Shown piece by piece: positions 24,096 through 33,512 of a stretch of DNA of 64,000 bases (the first letter of the stretch is position 1; each line of letters starts with the position of its first letter). The notes under the pieces are model-generated. The model was not told the DNA's origin and ran no database searches. It was given only the letters and a program-made list of their open reading frames with translations. The position numbers were made by a program, and so were the translations under genes. The stretch is from G965215055 sp965242685 (GTDB lineage: Bacteria; Pseudomonadota; Gammaproteobacteria; UBA4575). The stretch is taken from positions 1 to 64,000 of the forward strand of contig OZ251487.1 in assembly GCA_965242685.1 (NCBI GenBank), given 5' to 3'.

Positions 24096-27000
24096 ATGAA
24101 CGACGAAATTTTTGACGATAACCAGCGATGGCAGGTACTGGAAACGTTGCAAAATGTGGAGACAAAGGAATGGCCGCTGAGTGAATGGTATCGCGGTGCA
24201 CTCCATGTACTAAAAGATGTTGATAACCCTGATCGCCTCTCTCAGGCAGCCTGCTCGCTGAGAGAAGTGGTGTACAAGCTTTTGGACATGGGAATATATA
24301 TACAGAAAAAGAACAAAAATAAGAAAAAACGGAGCATACCAATCGAGTTACAAGAAGATCCTCTGCTTGAACAATCGCCCTCTATGATCCAACAAAATCG
24401 GCAGGAGGTGAATGAAGATATAGAAGAAATATTGGGTAGGCTGAATAAGTATGTGCATCATGATTCAAATATTAAAGAGAAGAGCAAGGAGAGCTTTATT
24501 AATGAGTGCCTGCAACCGTTGGAAAAGGTAATACTTAGTGACATTGGGATAAACCAGCGTGAAATCCAAAAGATTTTAGATCTTTCTGTTCGAGAAAAGA
24601 AAGACGAAGAGCGTATGCTTTCATTGATTGAAAACAATGGAGCAAACTATCGTTTCTTTTTCAAGCGTGCTGCCGACCCAACGTGGCTACCCGTTCTTGT
24701 TGAGAAAGGGTATTTTCGATCACCTCCGGCGCGGTATTTGGCGGATGATGGCTACATCCAATTTCCGCCCTGGCCGGAACTTGAATATCTGAAAAAAATC
24801 CTTGACGGTGCATCGGAAGAAGACACCGAAAAAGTCGTCGAATTGGTGCACAATCTTCCGCAAGTGGATAATCCCTTTGTCGGTGACGATATTCTTGATA
24901 TCGCATTGAAACTGCACGGCGAGCGATCGGGACGACTCAGCCAAAAGATTTTTCAATGTGCGGAACAAGGTTACCAGTTTATACCTTTCAAGTATGCGGA
25001 GATCCTGGCGCACTGGACGCGGGAAGGACAGTTCTCTGCGGCATTGGATCTCTCAAAAATCCTCGTTAAATTTTCAAAAGACCCTGAATCACAAGACAAA
25101 CAAGACCTGAAACCCAAACTCCGATGCAGCGAGTGGGATTACGAGCACATATTGAAAGAAGGTATCCGGCCACTTGCGGCAAGTAAACCCTATGAAACTT
25201 CCCGCATTCTCATTGATGCCGTTGACAATATGGTTGGCCTTGACGAAAACTGGCAAGACGATAAATCCGATTTATGGTGTCCAAGAATTGACGGGAATGG
25301 TGTTTCCCTGAATGATGCCGAGTATAAACTTGTTTATACGCTGACTTTTGCATGTGAGAAGGTCTATGAGGAAGCACCCGACTCAATCGTTGCCCTGGAT
25401 GGAGTGCTGCGCCGGAAACGATGGAAGGTTTTCGCACGCCTTAGGCACCGTCTTTACGCGCGGCACCCGAACGAACAGACGAAGCCCTGGATTCGAGACC
25501 TGATCCTGGCTAGTGATGACTACGGCAAGTGGGACTATTCTTTCGAGTTTCAGCAGATGATAAGGCGTGCCTGTGAACACTTTGGTGAGGGGTTACTTAC
25601 GAAGCGGGAACGCATAAAAATTTTTCAGGCCATCCGCAGCGGTCCGCCAGTGCTGGAAGACAGTCAACTTACCGAGGATGACTTAAAAAAATGGCAGCGC
25701 ACTTGCCACCGAATACAGCTTAGACCTTTTGAATCGGTATTGTGTGACGAGCATGAGGACTATTTCCGCGAGCTGGAAACCGAAGCCGGCGAGAAGATTA
25801 CCGATGAAGACTATCTTAGCATTAGAGTGGGCAAGGGCGGGATTGTGACTGATCGCAGCCCGACATCGAGCGAAGAGCTTGCGCGCCTCGGGGATGAAGG
25901 GCTACTTGACTACATTAACGAGTGGGAGAAAGAGGAGCATGACTACGACAAGTTCATTGACGTCACTATCAGAGCACTTGCAAAGGCGTTCCAGTCTGTC
26001 TTCAGGGAGTCGATCATTCCCGCTGCCGACAGGTTCGGGTTCTGGATGGAAAATAGGGAACGGATCAAACGCCCTATTTACGTGCGAGTAATGATTGAGG
26101 AAATGCGGGAACGGATAAAGGCAAAGAATTTCGACAGGCTTGATGAATGGCTGGATTTTTGTGAATGGGTGCTGTCGCACCCTGACCGGAGGGATGGTGG
26201 CGGCGGTGAGCGATCACGGGAGCATCCCTCGTGGCATACCCTCCGCCAAGAGGTCGGTGATTTTGTTGAGGCCTGTGTGAGTAAAGACGTGAATGCGCCG
26301 ATTTCTGCCCGGCAAAAATTGGCCAAACTTTTGAGCATGCTCTGTACGCAATTTGATCGGCGGCTGGACAAGGCCGAGCCAGTGGAATCTGATTCTTATA
26401 TATCTCAAGCTATATCTCAAGCCATCGACAACACCAGAAGCCGCGCCCTGGAGAGCCTGGTTGATTTTGGTTTTTGGTTACGAAGGCATGATAAAGAGGC
26501 GGATGTTTCCACGGTAACAAGCATTATCGGCCGGCGTTTTTCTACGGACGAGGAGTATCCTTTGTCTCTTCCCGAGCGTGCCATGTTGGGTATGCAGTAC
26601 CAAAATATTTTTCGTCTTGACGAGGAATGGTCAACACAACACAAGTCCAAATTTTTCCCGCGAGATGATTTCTCCGCATGGCGGGCGTCATTTTGTAGTC
26701 TTCTGAGATATTGTAGGCCGTTTAAAAGGCTCTTTGAGGTGCTTTACGACGATTTTGAGTTTGCGCTGGAACATCTAGACGAGCTTGGTGAACAATGGAT
26801 TGATGATCTTGGTTTTCACCTGTGCATCTATTATTTGTGGGAAATATCTCCGTCCAGGGATCTCCTTAACCGTTACTATGACAAGACCCGTGATGACCAG
26901 GGCCGCTGGGCGAGATTATTTGACCATGTGGGCAGGTGCTTACGAAACACAAAGGGAGACCTTGATTCCGGCTTGAAAGAGAGGTTTATGGAGTTTTTCG

Positions 27001-27404
27001 AGTGGCGACTTGGAAAAAAAGACCCGGTGGAATTACAAGATTTTTGGTCTTGGTTGGAAAGCGAATGCCTGGATGCCGAGTGGCGGTTGGATGCCTACTC
27101 CAAGGTTTTAAGCGTTCGTGACGATCATAAATTACAAACAGAAAAACAAGCAGCATCTTACAGCCATGAATTAAAACCACTGGTTACATTGCTTCCCAAG
27201 CATACCGACAGGGTAGTCGAATGTTTTTTAAAACTTACCAATAATTTTCCCAAACAGTACAATTACTACCTGTCAACCGAGGATGTTCAAGCCATTCTGA
27301 AGGCGGGCGTAAACAGCGACGACCAAAATGTACGTTCACATGCCCACCGTACCCGTGACAAGCTGTTTCGTGAAGGGTACTTCAGCTTATCCGATATTGG
27401 GTAA
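24096..27404 (+). CDS. Large (1102 aa) soluble protein of unknown function, likely helical-repeat
   Basis: No signal peptide, membrane segment or nucleotide-binding motif is visible. The sequence is rich in Glu/Lys and in Leu/Trp helix patterns. A recognisable block at residues 188-225, FFFKRAADPTWLPVLVEKGYF then FPPWPELEYLKKI, resembles a motif I recall in large bacterial proteins of presumed conflict systems. Later parts have many Trp-rich helical segments. The N-terminal 130 residues are charged and may form a separate domain. The gene stands alone between the autotransporter region and the pyr genes and is followed by a phage gene remnant. A defence or sensor role is only inferred. Confidence 0.7.
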   Translation: MNDEIFDDNQRWQVLETLQNVETKEWPLSEWYRGALHVLKDVDNPDRLSQAACSLREVVYKLLDMGIYIQKKNKNKKKRSIPIELQEDPLLEQSPSMIQQNRQEVNEDIEEILGRLNKYVHHDSNIKEKSKESFINECLQPLEKVILSDIGINQREIQKILDLSVREKKDEERMLSLIENNGANYRFFFKRAADPTWLPVLVEKGYFRSPPARYLADDGYIQFPPWPELEYLKKILDGASEEDTEKVVELVHNLPQVDNPFVGDDILDIALKLHGERSGRLSQKIFQCAEQGYQFIPFKYAEILAHWTREGQFSAALDLSKILVKFSKDPESQDKQDLKPKLRCSEWDYEHILKEGIRPLAASKPYETSRILIDAVDNMVGLDENWQDDKSDLWCPRIDGNGVSLNDAEYKLVYTLTFACEKVYEEAPDSIVALDGVLRRKRWKVFARLRHRLYARHPNEQTKPWIRDLILASDDYGKWDYSFEFQQMIRRACEHFGEGLLTKRERIKIFQAIRSGPPVLEDSQLTEDDLKKWQRTCHRIQLRPFESVLCDEHEDYFRELETEAGEKITDEDYLSIRVGKGGIVTDRSPTSSEELARLGDEGLLDYINEWEKEEHDYDKFIDVTIRALAKAFQSVFRESIIPAADRFGFWMENRERIKRPIYVRVMIEEMRERIKAKNFDRLDEWLDFCEWVLSHPDRRDGGGGERSREHPSWHTLRQEVGDFVEACVSKDVNAPISARQKLAKLLSMLCTQFDRRLDKAEPVESDSYISQAISQAIDNTRSRALESLVDFGFWLRRHDKEADVSTVTSIIGRRFSTDEEYPLSLPERAMLGMQYQNIFRLDEEWSTQHKSKFFPRDDFSAWRASFCSLLRYCRPFKRLFEVLYDDFEFALEHLDELGEQWIDDLGFHLCIYYLWEISPSRDLLNRYYDKTRDDQGRWARLFDHVGRCLRNTKGDLDSGLKERFMEFFEWRLGKKDPVELQDFWSWLESECLDAEWRLDAYSKVLSVRDDHKLQTEKQAASYSHELKPLVTLLPKHTDRVVECFLKLTNNFPKQYNYYLSTEDVQAILKAGVNSDDQNVRSHAHRTRDKLFREGYFSLSDIG

Positions 27405-27531
27405 CTTCGACATACGTCAACCTGGCGATGTCCCCGCCCGCCCCTTTCTCGGCATGGATTCAAGCACTCCCGGCGTCATCATGGCCGAGCTAAAGCGATA
27501 TGTTTCCAAGGCATGGAGAATAAATCTATAA
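27405..27531 (+). pseudogene. 3' remnant of a phage virion-morphogenesis (tail completion) gene
   Basis: The frame ending at TAA 27529 reads RQPGDVPARPFLGMD and then MAELKRYVSKAWRINL. PARPFLG followed by a short acidic helix is the C-terminal signature of Mu gpG/P2 gpS-like virion-morphogenesis proteins. Only about 40 residues remain, without a start codon. The fragment marks a former prophage or satellite at the end of the 1102-residue gene. The match is to a short motif, so it is moderate. Confidence 0.5.
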
Positions 27532-27690
27532 GCCCCTACCCGCCGCCGGAATTGCACTACGGCACAAACGTAAAGTAATTTCTAATTTCAATAGTTTCTG
27601 TCCCGATTTTTTTCCGCCTTTTCACACTTTTTTCACGCCATCTCACATCATCCCAACCATCCCCCATCATCCAACTTTTTTCGCCTTAAA
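27532..27690. other. Convergent intergenic gap
   Basis: T/C-rich sequence with T7, T6 and T6 runs and small CATCCC repeats between the phage remnant and pyrK. T-runs without a clear GC hairpin; no gene is seen. Confidence 0.5.
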
Positions 27691-28599
27691 TTACCCACAG
27701 AAAATATTTTCCGCATTGAATATCGGACCGTCTACGCAGACTCGTTTCATGGCGGTGACCCGTCCGTTTTCCTTATAGGGCACGGTACAGCCGGCGCACC
27801 CGCCGACGGCGCAGGCCATATATTCTTCCACCGATACCTGACAACAGAGCCGGTGGCGTCTTGCAAAGTTCGCCACCGCCGCCAACATCGGCACGGGCCC
27901 GCAGCCAAAGACCGTCACCCCCTGACGCGTCTCCTCGTCCAGGCTCGTGAACCAGTGTTCGGCGAGTTCGTGCGGATACCCTTGAAAGCAGCCCCGATAG
28001 TCTTGCCGGCTGGCCAGCCGCGAGGCGACGCCCCAGTCGTCCAGCAGTGGCATGGCGGCGATAACACCGTCCGGCACGCCTCGTACCAGTACCTTTGACG
28101 GCCTGGCGGTAAACGGGAAAGGGATCTCGGAACCCATGATTACAAGGGGGTTGACGCCCGGCTTTTTTCTCAGTTCGTCGGCGAGAAAGATCATCGGCGG
28201 TATGCCCGCGCCGCCGCCAAGCAACAGTGGATGGGTGACGTGATCGGACACGGTGAAGGTATTGCCGATAGGTCCCAAGCAGCGAATTTGATCGCCCGCC
28301 TTGCGTTCGGCGAGTCGGGCGCTGCCCCTGCCCACTATTTTGTAGAGTATATCTATGGTGCCCGCAAGCGGGTCGCTGTGCAGGATGGAATAAGGGCGAC
28401 GCAGCGGGATTTGTTGATCGCATTGCAGGTGCACGAAGTTGCCGGCGCGCGCAAGTCGGGCGCACTTGGGTGCGTTGAGCCGCATGGAATATTGTTGTGC
28501 GGGCAGCGCTTCGACGCCGACCACCGTGGCGCGTTCTTCAAAAATGGTGTTGCGGTGCGTCTCCTTTGGGTAGGTGAACCGTTTCGGGCCGGTTTCCAT
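27691..28599 (-). CDS. pyrK: PyrK-like dihydroorotate dehydrogenase electron-transfer subunit
   Basis: FAD/NAD-binding reductase of the ferredoxin-NADP reductase fold: RPYSIL (flavin binding), LLLGGGAGIPPMIFLADEL (NAD site), VFGCGPVPML and a C-terminal 2Fe-2S cluster motif with Cys in CAVGGCAGCTVPY and a later Cys (VCVDGPIF). In PyrD-type-1B enzymes it passes electrons from dihydroorotate to NAD. No pyrD lies beside it here. ATG 28599 is preferred; the frame also opens at a TTG (28656) that overlaps pyrC'. It is the last gene of the pyr run. Confidence 0.85.
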   Translation of the reverse strand: METGPKRFTYPKETHRNTIFEERATVVGVEALPAQQYSMRLNAPKCARLARAGNFVHLQCDQQIPLRRPYSILHSDPLAGTIDILYKIVGRGSARLAERKAGDQIRCLGPIGNTFTVSDHVTHPLLLGGGAGIPPMIFLADELRKKPGVNPLVIMGSEIPFPFTARPSKVLVRGVPDGVIAAMPLLDDWGVASRLASRQDYRGCFQGYPHELAEHWFTSLDEETRQGVTVFGCGPVPMLAAVANFARRHRLCCQVSVEEYMACAVGGCAGCTVPYKENGRVTAMKRVCVDGPIFNAENIFCG

Positions 28600-28627
28600 A
28601 TCGATTGTATCCGGCCGTTCGCCGCCG

Positions 28628-29902
28628 TCAGTCTTCAAAGACCGGCTCGCCGTCAATGAAGGTATGCGTAACCCGTCCTTTTAGCCGCTTTCCCAACAAC
28701 GGCGTATTCTTGCCGCGGCTGTACATGGTTTCGCCGTCCAGCGTCCATTCCGCTTGCGGGTCGGCTATGCACAGGTCGGCGCGCGCGCCGATACCCAGGT
28801 CGCCGGCAGAAATGCCCAGTATTTCCGCCGGCGCCCGCGTGACCAGCCGGATCGCACCGCTTAGGGTCAGTACGCCTTCATCCACCAGTTGAAGCAGCAG
28901 GGGCAGCAGGGTTTCCAGCGTGGAACTGCCGGCTTCCGTGGATTGAAAAGGGGCCAGCTTGGCCTCGATTTCGTGGGGCTGGTGGTCGGCGCTGATGGCG
29001 GATAGCGTCCCGCTTGCCGCACCTTGGCGCAGGCCGTCCCGGTCGGTGCGGGTTCGATAAGGCGGCACGTTGTGACACAGGCCATCAAAGTCCTGCATAT
29101 CCTCATCGGTAAGGAACAGGTGCAGAATACCGGTGTCGGCGGTAACCGGCAGGTTGTCACGGCGCGCGCGCGCGATCATGTTTACCGCACGTTCGGTAGA
29201 AAGACGACAAAAATGGGTGCGCACGTTCAGCTCTTCAATGAGCGCCAGTTGAAAGGCGAGTGCCGCGGTTTCCGCCGCCGCCGGAATGCCGGGCAGTCCC
29301 AGCCTTGAGGAGGTGGGACCTTCGTGGATGCAGCCGTTGTTTGCCAGTTGGTGGTCTATCGGGTAGGTGAAGACTGTCAATTCCTGGTTTGAGGCGTATT
29401 CCATGGCACGCCGCAGCACCAGAGAGTTTTTGACGGGTTGTAGGACGTTGCTGACTCCCACGCAGCCCGCCGCCTTTAAGGCCGCCATTTCGCTCAGGTA
29501 TTCGCCTTGCAGGCCGGCCGTCAATGCGCCGATTACGTATACGCGGCAGCGGTTGCTGTCGCGGGAAAGTTGTTCGATCAATTCGACTTGTGCGGGCGAG
29601 TCCACCACCGGGTCGGTGGTCGGCAGGCAGGCGAGGCTGGTTATACCGGATGCGGCCGCGGCCAGGGTTTCGGATTGTATGGTCGCCTTGTGTTCGTGTC
29701 CGGGTTCGCGCAGGCAGGCGGAAAGCTCCACCAGCCCCGGCAGTACCAGTTTGTTTGCGGCATCGATACTCCAATCGGCTTGCCAGGCGTCGGGGCGGTC
29801 GGTCACGGCGGCGATCTTGCCGTCGGCAATGAAGACGTTTGCCCGCCGGTCGATCCCATTTGCCGGGTCAACCAGGTGACCGTTAAGGATTTCAAGTTTC
29901 AT
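28628..29902 (-). CDS. Dihydroorotase-like protein lacking the metal-binding HxH (PyrC'/PyrX type)
   Basis: The amidohydrolase fold is full length (about 424 aa), with PGLVELSACLREPG at residues 55-68. Active dihydroorotases have DxHxH before LREPG; here the acid and both His are Glu, Ser and Cys, so metal binding should be lost. In Pseudomonas, an inactive homologue (PyrC') is a structural partner of aspartate carbamoyltransferase, which fits the 11-nt overlap with pyrB. A true pyrC must lie elsewhere. ATG 29902 is chosen over the longer frame (29962) because MKLEILNG is the family start. Confidence 0.88.
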   Translation of the reverse strand: MKLEILNGHLVDPANGIDRRANVFIADGKIAAVTDRPDAWQADWSIDAANKLVLPGLVELSACLREPGHEHKATIQSETLAAAASGITSLACLPTTDPVVDSPAQVELIEQLSRDSNRCRVYVIGALTAGLQGEYLSEMAALKAAGCVGVSNVLQPVKNSLVLRRAMEYASNQELTVFTYPIDHQLANNGCIHEGPTSSRLGLPGIPAAAETAALAFQLALIEELNVRTHFCRLSTERAVNMIARARRDNLPVTADTGILHLFLTDEDMQDFDGLCHNVPPYRTRTDRDGLRQGAASGTLSAISADHQPHEIEAKLAPFQSTEAGSSTLETLLPLLLQLVDEGVLTLSGAIRLVTRAPAEILGISAGDLGIGARADLCIADPQAEWTLDGETMYSRGKNTPLLGKRLKGRVTHTFIDGEPVFED

Positions 29903-30830
29903 CGGTCGCTCCGTCTCGGCCCGCGCTGATTGCCAGAGAGAGTATCGCCATGCGTACCGCAATGCCGTAGTTGACCTGCTGTAAGATGACGGATTGGTGG
30001 CCGTCCGCCACCTCGGAGCTTATCTCAATCCCTCGATTGATCGGCCCGGGGTGCATGACAATGGCGTCGGGTTTTGCCAGGGCCAGCCGCTCGGGAGTCA
30101 GGCCATATAGCCGGAAGTATTCATGTTCGCTGGGGATAAAGGCGCCTCTCATGCGCTCTTTTTGCAGGCGCAGCACGATGATTACGTCGGTATCCCGCAG
30201 CCCTTGGTCGCAATTCTGGAATTTGCGCACGCCCAGTTGTTCGACGCTGGCCGGCAGCAGCGTTCGCGGGGCGATCACGCGCACTTCCTTTGTGCCCAGC
30301 ACGTTGAGTGCCTCGATCTGTGAGCGCGCCACTCTTGAATGCAGGATGTCGCCGACGATGGCAACGCGAATGTCTGAAAAGTTTTTGTGCTTGCGCATCG
30401 TGAATACGTCCAGCATGGCTTGCGTGGGGTGTGCATGTCTGCCGTCTCCCGCATTGATGACGCTGACGTGGGAGGCGACGTATTTGGCGATGAAGTCCGC
30501 CGCGCCGCTTTCCGGGTGCCGGATGATAAACATGTCGGTGTTCATCGCCGCAAGGTTGAACAGGGTGTCGAGCAGGCTCTCGCCCTTGGTGGTGGCGGAA
30601 GTGGCGATATCGATGTTCAGCACATCGGCGGAAAGCCGCTTGGCGGCAAGCTCGAACGTGGTGCGCGTGCGCGTGCTTGACTCGAAAAACAGGTTGACGA
30701 TGGCCTTGCCGCGTAACAGCGGCACTTTCTTTACCGCCTGGCCGTCTACGCTGATGAAAGATTCGGCGGTATCGAGAATTCGGGTAAGCTCTTCGCTGTT
30801 CAGTCCGCCTATCTTCAGGAAGTGCCGCAT
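29892..30830 (-). CDS. pyrB: Aspartate carbamoyltransferase catalytic chain
   Basis: Condenses carbamoyl phosphate and aspartate, the committed step of pyrimidine synthesis. Seen: FFESSTRTRTTFE (carbamoyl-phosphate site, about residues 49-61), HPTQAMLD (about 133), RLQKERM and MHPGPINRG near the end. 312 aa is standard. It starts 7 nt after pyrR and overlaps pyrC', as in Pseudomonas-type dodecameric complexes. No pyrI is present. Confidence 0.95.
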   Translation of the reverse strand: MRHFLKIGGLNSEELTRILDTAESFISVDGQAVKKVPLLRGKAIVNLFFESSTRTRTTFELAAKRLSADVLNIDIATSATTKGESLLDTLFNLAAMNTDMFIIRHPESGAADFIAKYVASHVSVINAGDGRHAHPTQAMLDVFTMRKHKNFSDIRVAIVGDILHSRVARSQIEALNVLGTKEVRVIAPRTLLPASVEQLGVRKFQNCDQGLRDTDVIIVLRLQKERMRGAFIPSEHEYFRLYGLTPERLALAKPDAIVMHPGPINRGIEISSEVADGHQSVILQQVNYGIAVRMAILSLAISAGRDGATDET

Positions 30831-30837
30831 CGGGGAG

Positions 30838-31335
30838 TCAGTTCACAATTTTCAGCGTCAATGGATCAGGGCCGCTCAGTTTTACATGTTGTTCGGTATT
30901 CAGGTCAAGGGACTCACCCACCACGTCGGCCTGGACGGGCAGTTCCCTGCCGTTTCGCTGTACCAGCGTGACCAGGTTTATCGAGGCCGGGCGACCGTAG
31001 TCGAAGATTTCGTTCAGGGCGGCGCGCACCGTGCGCCCGGTATATAGCACGTCGTCAATCAGGATGACGTGTCGGTCGTCGACATCTCGCGGCAGACGCG
31101 AAGGTTTGACCGTCGGTTGAATGCCCGCACGGCTGAAGTCGTCGCGGTAGAACGTGATGTCTAAAACGCCCAGCTCACTGCTGTCATCCAATAGTGATTG
31201 CAGGTGCTCGGCTACCCATACCCCGCCGGTACGGATGCCGATGAATACCGGTGCGGTGATGTCTCTGTCGCGCATGTAGGCGCGCAATTCCGAGGCCGTC
31301 TTTTCCAGCAATTGGCGAGCGTCCAGCGTAGTCAT
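30838..31335 (-). CDS. pyrR: PyrR, pyr regulator / uracil phosphoribosyltransferase
   Basis: A type I PRTase with the PRPP-binding motif VILIDDVLYTGRTVRAAL (about residues 92-109). In Bacillus it attenuates pyr mRNA by binding RNA; in gammaproteobacteria the mechanism is less clear. The ATG at 31335 overlaps the ruvX stop as ATGA. The longer frame is not supported. Confidence 0.92.
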   Translation of the reverse strand: MTTLDARQLLEKTASELRAYMRDRDITAPVFIGIRTGGVWVAEHLQSLLDDSSELGVLDITFYRDDFSRAGIQPTVKPSRLPRDVDDRHVILIDDVLYTGRTVRAALNEIFDYGRPASINLVTLVQRNGRELPVQADVVGESLDLNTEQHVKLSGPDPLTLKIVN

Positions 31336-31757
31336 GAAACCAGTGTATCCGGTTTTGCCGACAACCATGCGCGCAGAATCACCGCGGCGGCGGCCTTGTC
31401 GATGTCGGTTTTTTTAATTTTCCCGCGGCGTCCTGCGGCGCGCATGTCCTTGAGTGTCTGGTACGCCGTTACGGAAGAATAGGATTCGTCGACGTTTTCA
31501 ACGGCCACGTCATAGCGTGTGTGTAGGCCTTTGCAGAAACGATGAATTTCATCATGCAGTAGGTTGTCGTGTTCAACGCGCCCGACGATCACGGTGCGGG
31601 GCTGCCATTCCGCCATGATCCGGTCGATCTTGTCCCAGGGTACTCCCGAAGCGGGGACGGTAAGGGTCATCAGGGGGTTGGCCGTGGCAATGTCCAATAG
31701 CCCCACCGCAACGCCTATCCTCCGTCTTCCATAGTCGAACCCGATTACGTTCGGCAT
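31332..31757 (-). CDS. ruvX: RuvX/YqgF, pre-16S rRNA nuclease (Holliday junction resolvase-like)
   Basis: RNase H-like fold: IGFDYGRRRIGVAVG at the N-terminus with the first catalytic Asp, then VIVGRVEHDN, ENVDESYSS and KKTDIDKAAAAVILRAWL with the last Asp. It matures the 5' end of 16S rRNA in E. coli. 141 aa is typical. Coupled with pyrR. Confidence 0.92.
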   Translation of the reverse strand: MPNVIGFDYGRRRIGVAVGLLDIATANPLMTLTVPASGVPWDKIDRIMAEWQPRTVIVGRVEHDNLLHDEIHRFCKGLHTRYDVAVENVDESYSSVTAYQTLKDMRAAGRRGKIKKTDIDKAAAAVILRAWLSAKPDTLVS

Positions 31758-31811
31758 TCGCGCAAACCGAGTAAACGCCGCCGCCGGGCCGCAACGGGTG
31801 GCAATGCGTCT

Positions 31812-32369
31812 TCAGGCGTGTCCAGCTTCATTGGCGATTAGGTGCAGGTCGATTCCAAGTCTGCCGGCGGCGGTCTTCCAGCGTTTTTCCACCGGCGTGT
31901 GAAATACGATCCCGGCTTCATAGGGGACCGTCAGCCATGCGTTTTCCGCCAGTTCCCGTTCCAGTTGACCAGCTTCCCAGCCGGCGTAACCCAGGGCGAC
32001 GATCATGTTTTGTGGGCCGCGCCCTTTGGCGATGTCTACCAATATGTCCCCGGATGTGGTCAGCTTCAGGTTATTGTCGATGATGAGCGTTGACTCCCAG
32101 TTGCGGTCGGAGTCATGCAATATGAACCCTTGATTGATGTACACCGGCCCGCCCGCGTATACGGGGTTTTTATTGGGGGCTACATTATCGTTATCAACGT
32201 TTATGCGGCTGATAAGTTCTTCCACAGACATGGAGATAGGTTGATTGACGACGACGCCCATTGCCCCGTGTTCGTTGTGCTCACAGATCAGCGTCACCGT
32301 ATGCGAGAAATTCGGGTCGCGCATGGACGGCATGGCGACGAGCAGTTGTTTGGTCAGGTTTTCCGACAT
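31812..32369 (-). CDS. yqgE: YqgE family protein (UPF0301/DUF179)
   Basis: LTKQLLVAMPSMRDPNFSHTVTLICEHNEHGAMGVVVNQP is the hallmark N-terminus; YAGGPVYINQGFILH and ALGYAGWEAGQLERELAENAWL follow. The function is unknown in the family; it almost always precedes ruvX in gammaproteobacteria, as here. Confidence 0.93.
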   Translation of the reverse strand: MSENLTKQLLVAMPSMRDPNFSHTVTLICEHNEHGAMGVVVNQPISMSVEELISRINVDNDNVAPNKNPVYAGGPVYINQGFILHDSDRNWESTLIIDNNLKLTTSGDILVDIAKGRGPQNMIVALGYAGWEAGQLERELAENAWLTVPYEAGIVFHTPVEKRWKTAAGRLGIDLHLIANEAGHA

Positions 32370-32450
32370 GTTCCTCCCTGTAAGGTAACAAATGATTGTT
32401 TATTTCTACCAAATAACCGGGTGCGCGTCACCCTGTAATTTTTCTTACCT

Positions 32451-33404
32451 TCAGGCCGCGGTCAATCGCCTTTCAATTGCATCGAACAGAATTGCGCATA
32501 TGTTCAGGCCATAGGCCCTGTCCATCTCTCTCACGCAGGTCGGGCTGGTAACGTTGATCTCGGTCAGATAATCGCCGATTACGTCAATGCCGACAAAGAT
32601 GAGTTGCATGGCGATCAGTTCGGGTTTGAGACACTCGCATATCCACCAGTCTCTTGCCGTTAGTTCGGCATCTTGAGCGGTACCGCCCTTGGCCAGGTTG
32701 GCGCGCAATTCTCCTTCGGCGGGGATTCTCGTCAGTGCATGAGGGACGGGCACGCCGTCAATGAGTAGGATACGTTTGTCGCCCTGCTTGTATGCGGCGA
32801 TGAATTGTTGTGCCATCACCGTGCGCCGCCCGCAGCGCGTGATCGTTTCCAGTATCACGTTGCGGTTTGGGTCGTCATGCCGGATGCGAAATATGGAGTC
32901 GCCGGCCATGCCGTCCAGGGGTTTGACGACGACTTCCCCGTGAAGATCGATGAAGTCGTCGAGGATCTGTTTTTTGCGGGCTACCACAGAGGGCGCCATA
33001 CATTCGGCGAAACGGGTCGCAAACAATTTTTCGTTGGCGTTGCGCAGGCCGGCGGGGTGATTGACGACCAGGGTTCCCGCTTCGCACAGCCGTTCGAGCA
33101 GGTACGTCGCGTAGAGGTATTCCATGTCAAACGGCGGATCCTTGCGCATGAGCACTACGTCGAGTTCGCTCAGGTCTTGAAGGGTCTGGTCATGCAGTTC
33201 GTACCAGTCATGCGGGTCATCCCGCACCGAGATTTGCGCCGCGTGCCCCATGACGGCGGCGCCCGTCATGTACAGGTCCGAGGTTTGTAGGTAATAAACC
33301 TGCCAGGCGCGGCGTTGGGCTTCCAGCAGCATGGCGAAAGTGGTGTCCTTGGAGACGGTTATCCCCTCTATGGGGTCCATGATTACGCCGAGTTTTACGG
33401 ACAT
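32451..33404 (-). CDS. gshB: Glutathione synthetase
   Basis: ATP-grasp enzyme joining gamma-glutamylcysteine and glycine. Seen: the start VKLGVIMDPIEGI, RKDPPFDMEYLYATYLLE, the ATP-grasp segment VVKPLDGMAGDSIFRI (about residues 155-170) and a C-terminal metal-binding INVTSPTCVREMD. 317 aa is standard. Upstream of yqgE as in many relatives. Confidence 0.95.
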   Translation of the reverse strand: MSVKLGVIMDPIEGITVSKDTTFAMLLEAQRRAWQVYYLQTSDLYMTGAAVMGHAAQISVRDDPHDWYELHDQTLQDLSELDVVLMRKDPPFDMEYLYATYLLERLCEAGTLVVNHPAGLRNANEKLFATRFAECMAPSVVARKKQILDDFIDLHGEVVVKPLDGMAGDSIFRIRHDDPNRNVILETITRCGRRTVMAQQFIAAYKQGDKRILLIDGVPVPHALTRIPAEGELRANLAKGGTAQDAELTARDWWICECLKPELIAMQLIFVGIDVIGDYLTEINVTSPTCVREMDRAYGLNICAILFDAIERRLTAA

Positions 33405-33512
33405 GTTGTTTCTTGCGGGTACGTCGCCGTATTGCTGTCGCTCAAAGTTTAGCAGGTTTTTTTCTCTGTGGGATTGTGGCGGAGAGGATGCGAATGGGAG
33501 GTTGTCCCGAGG

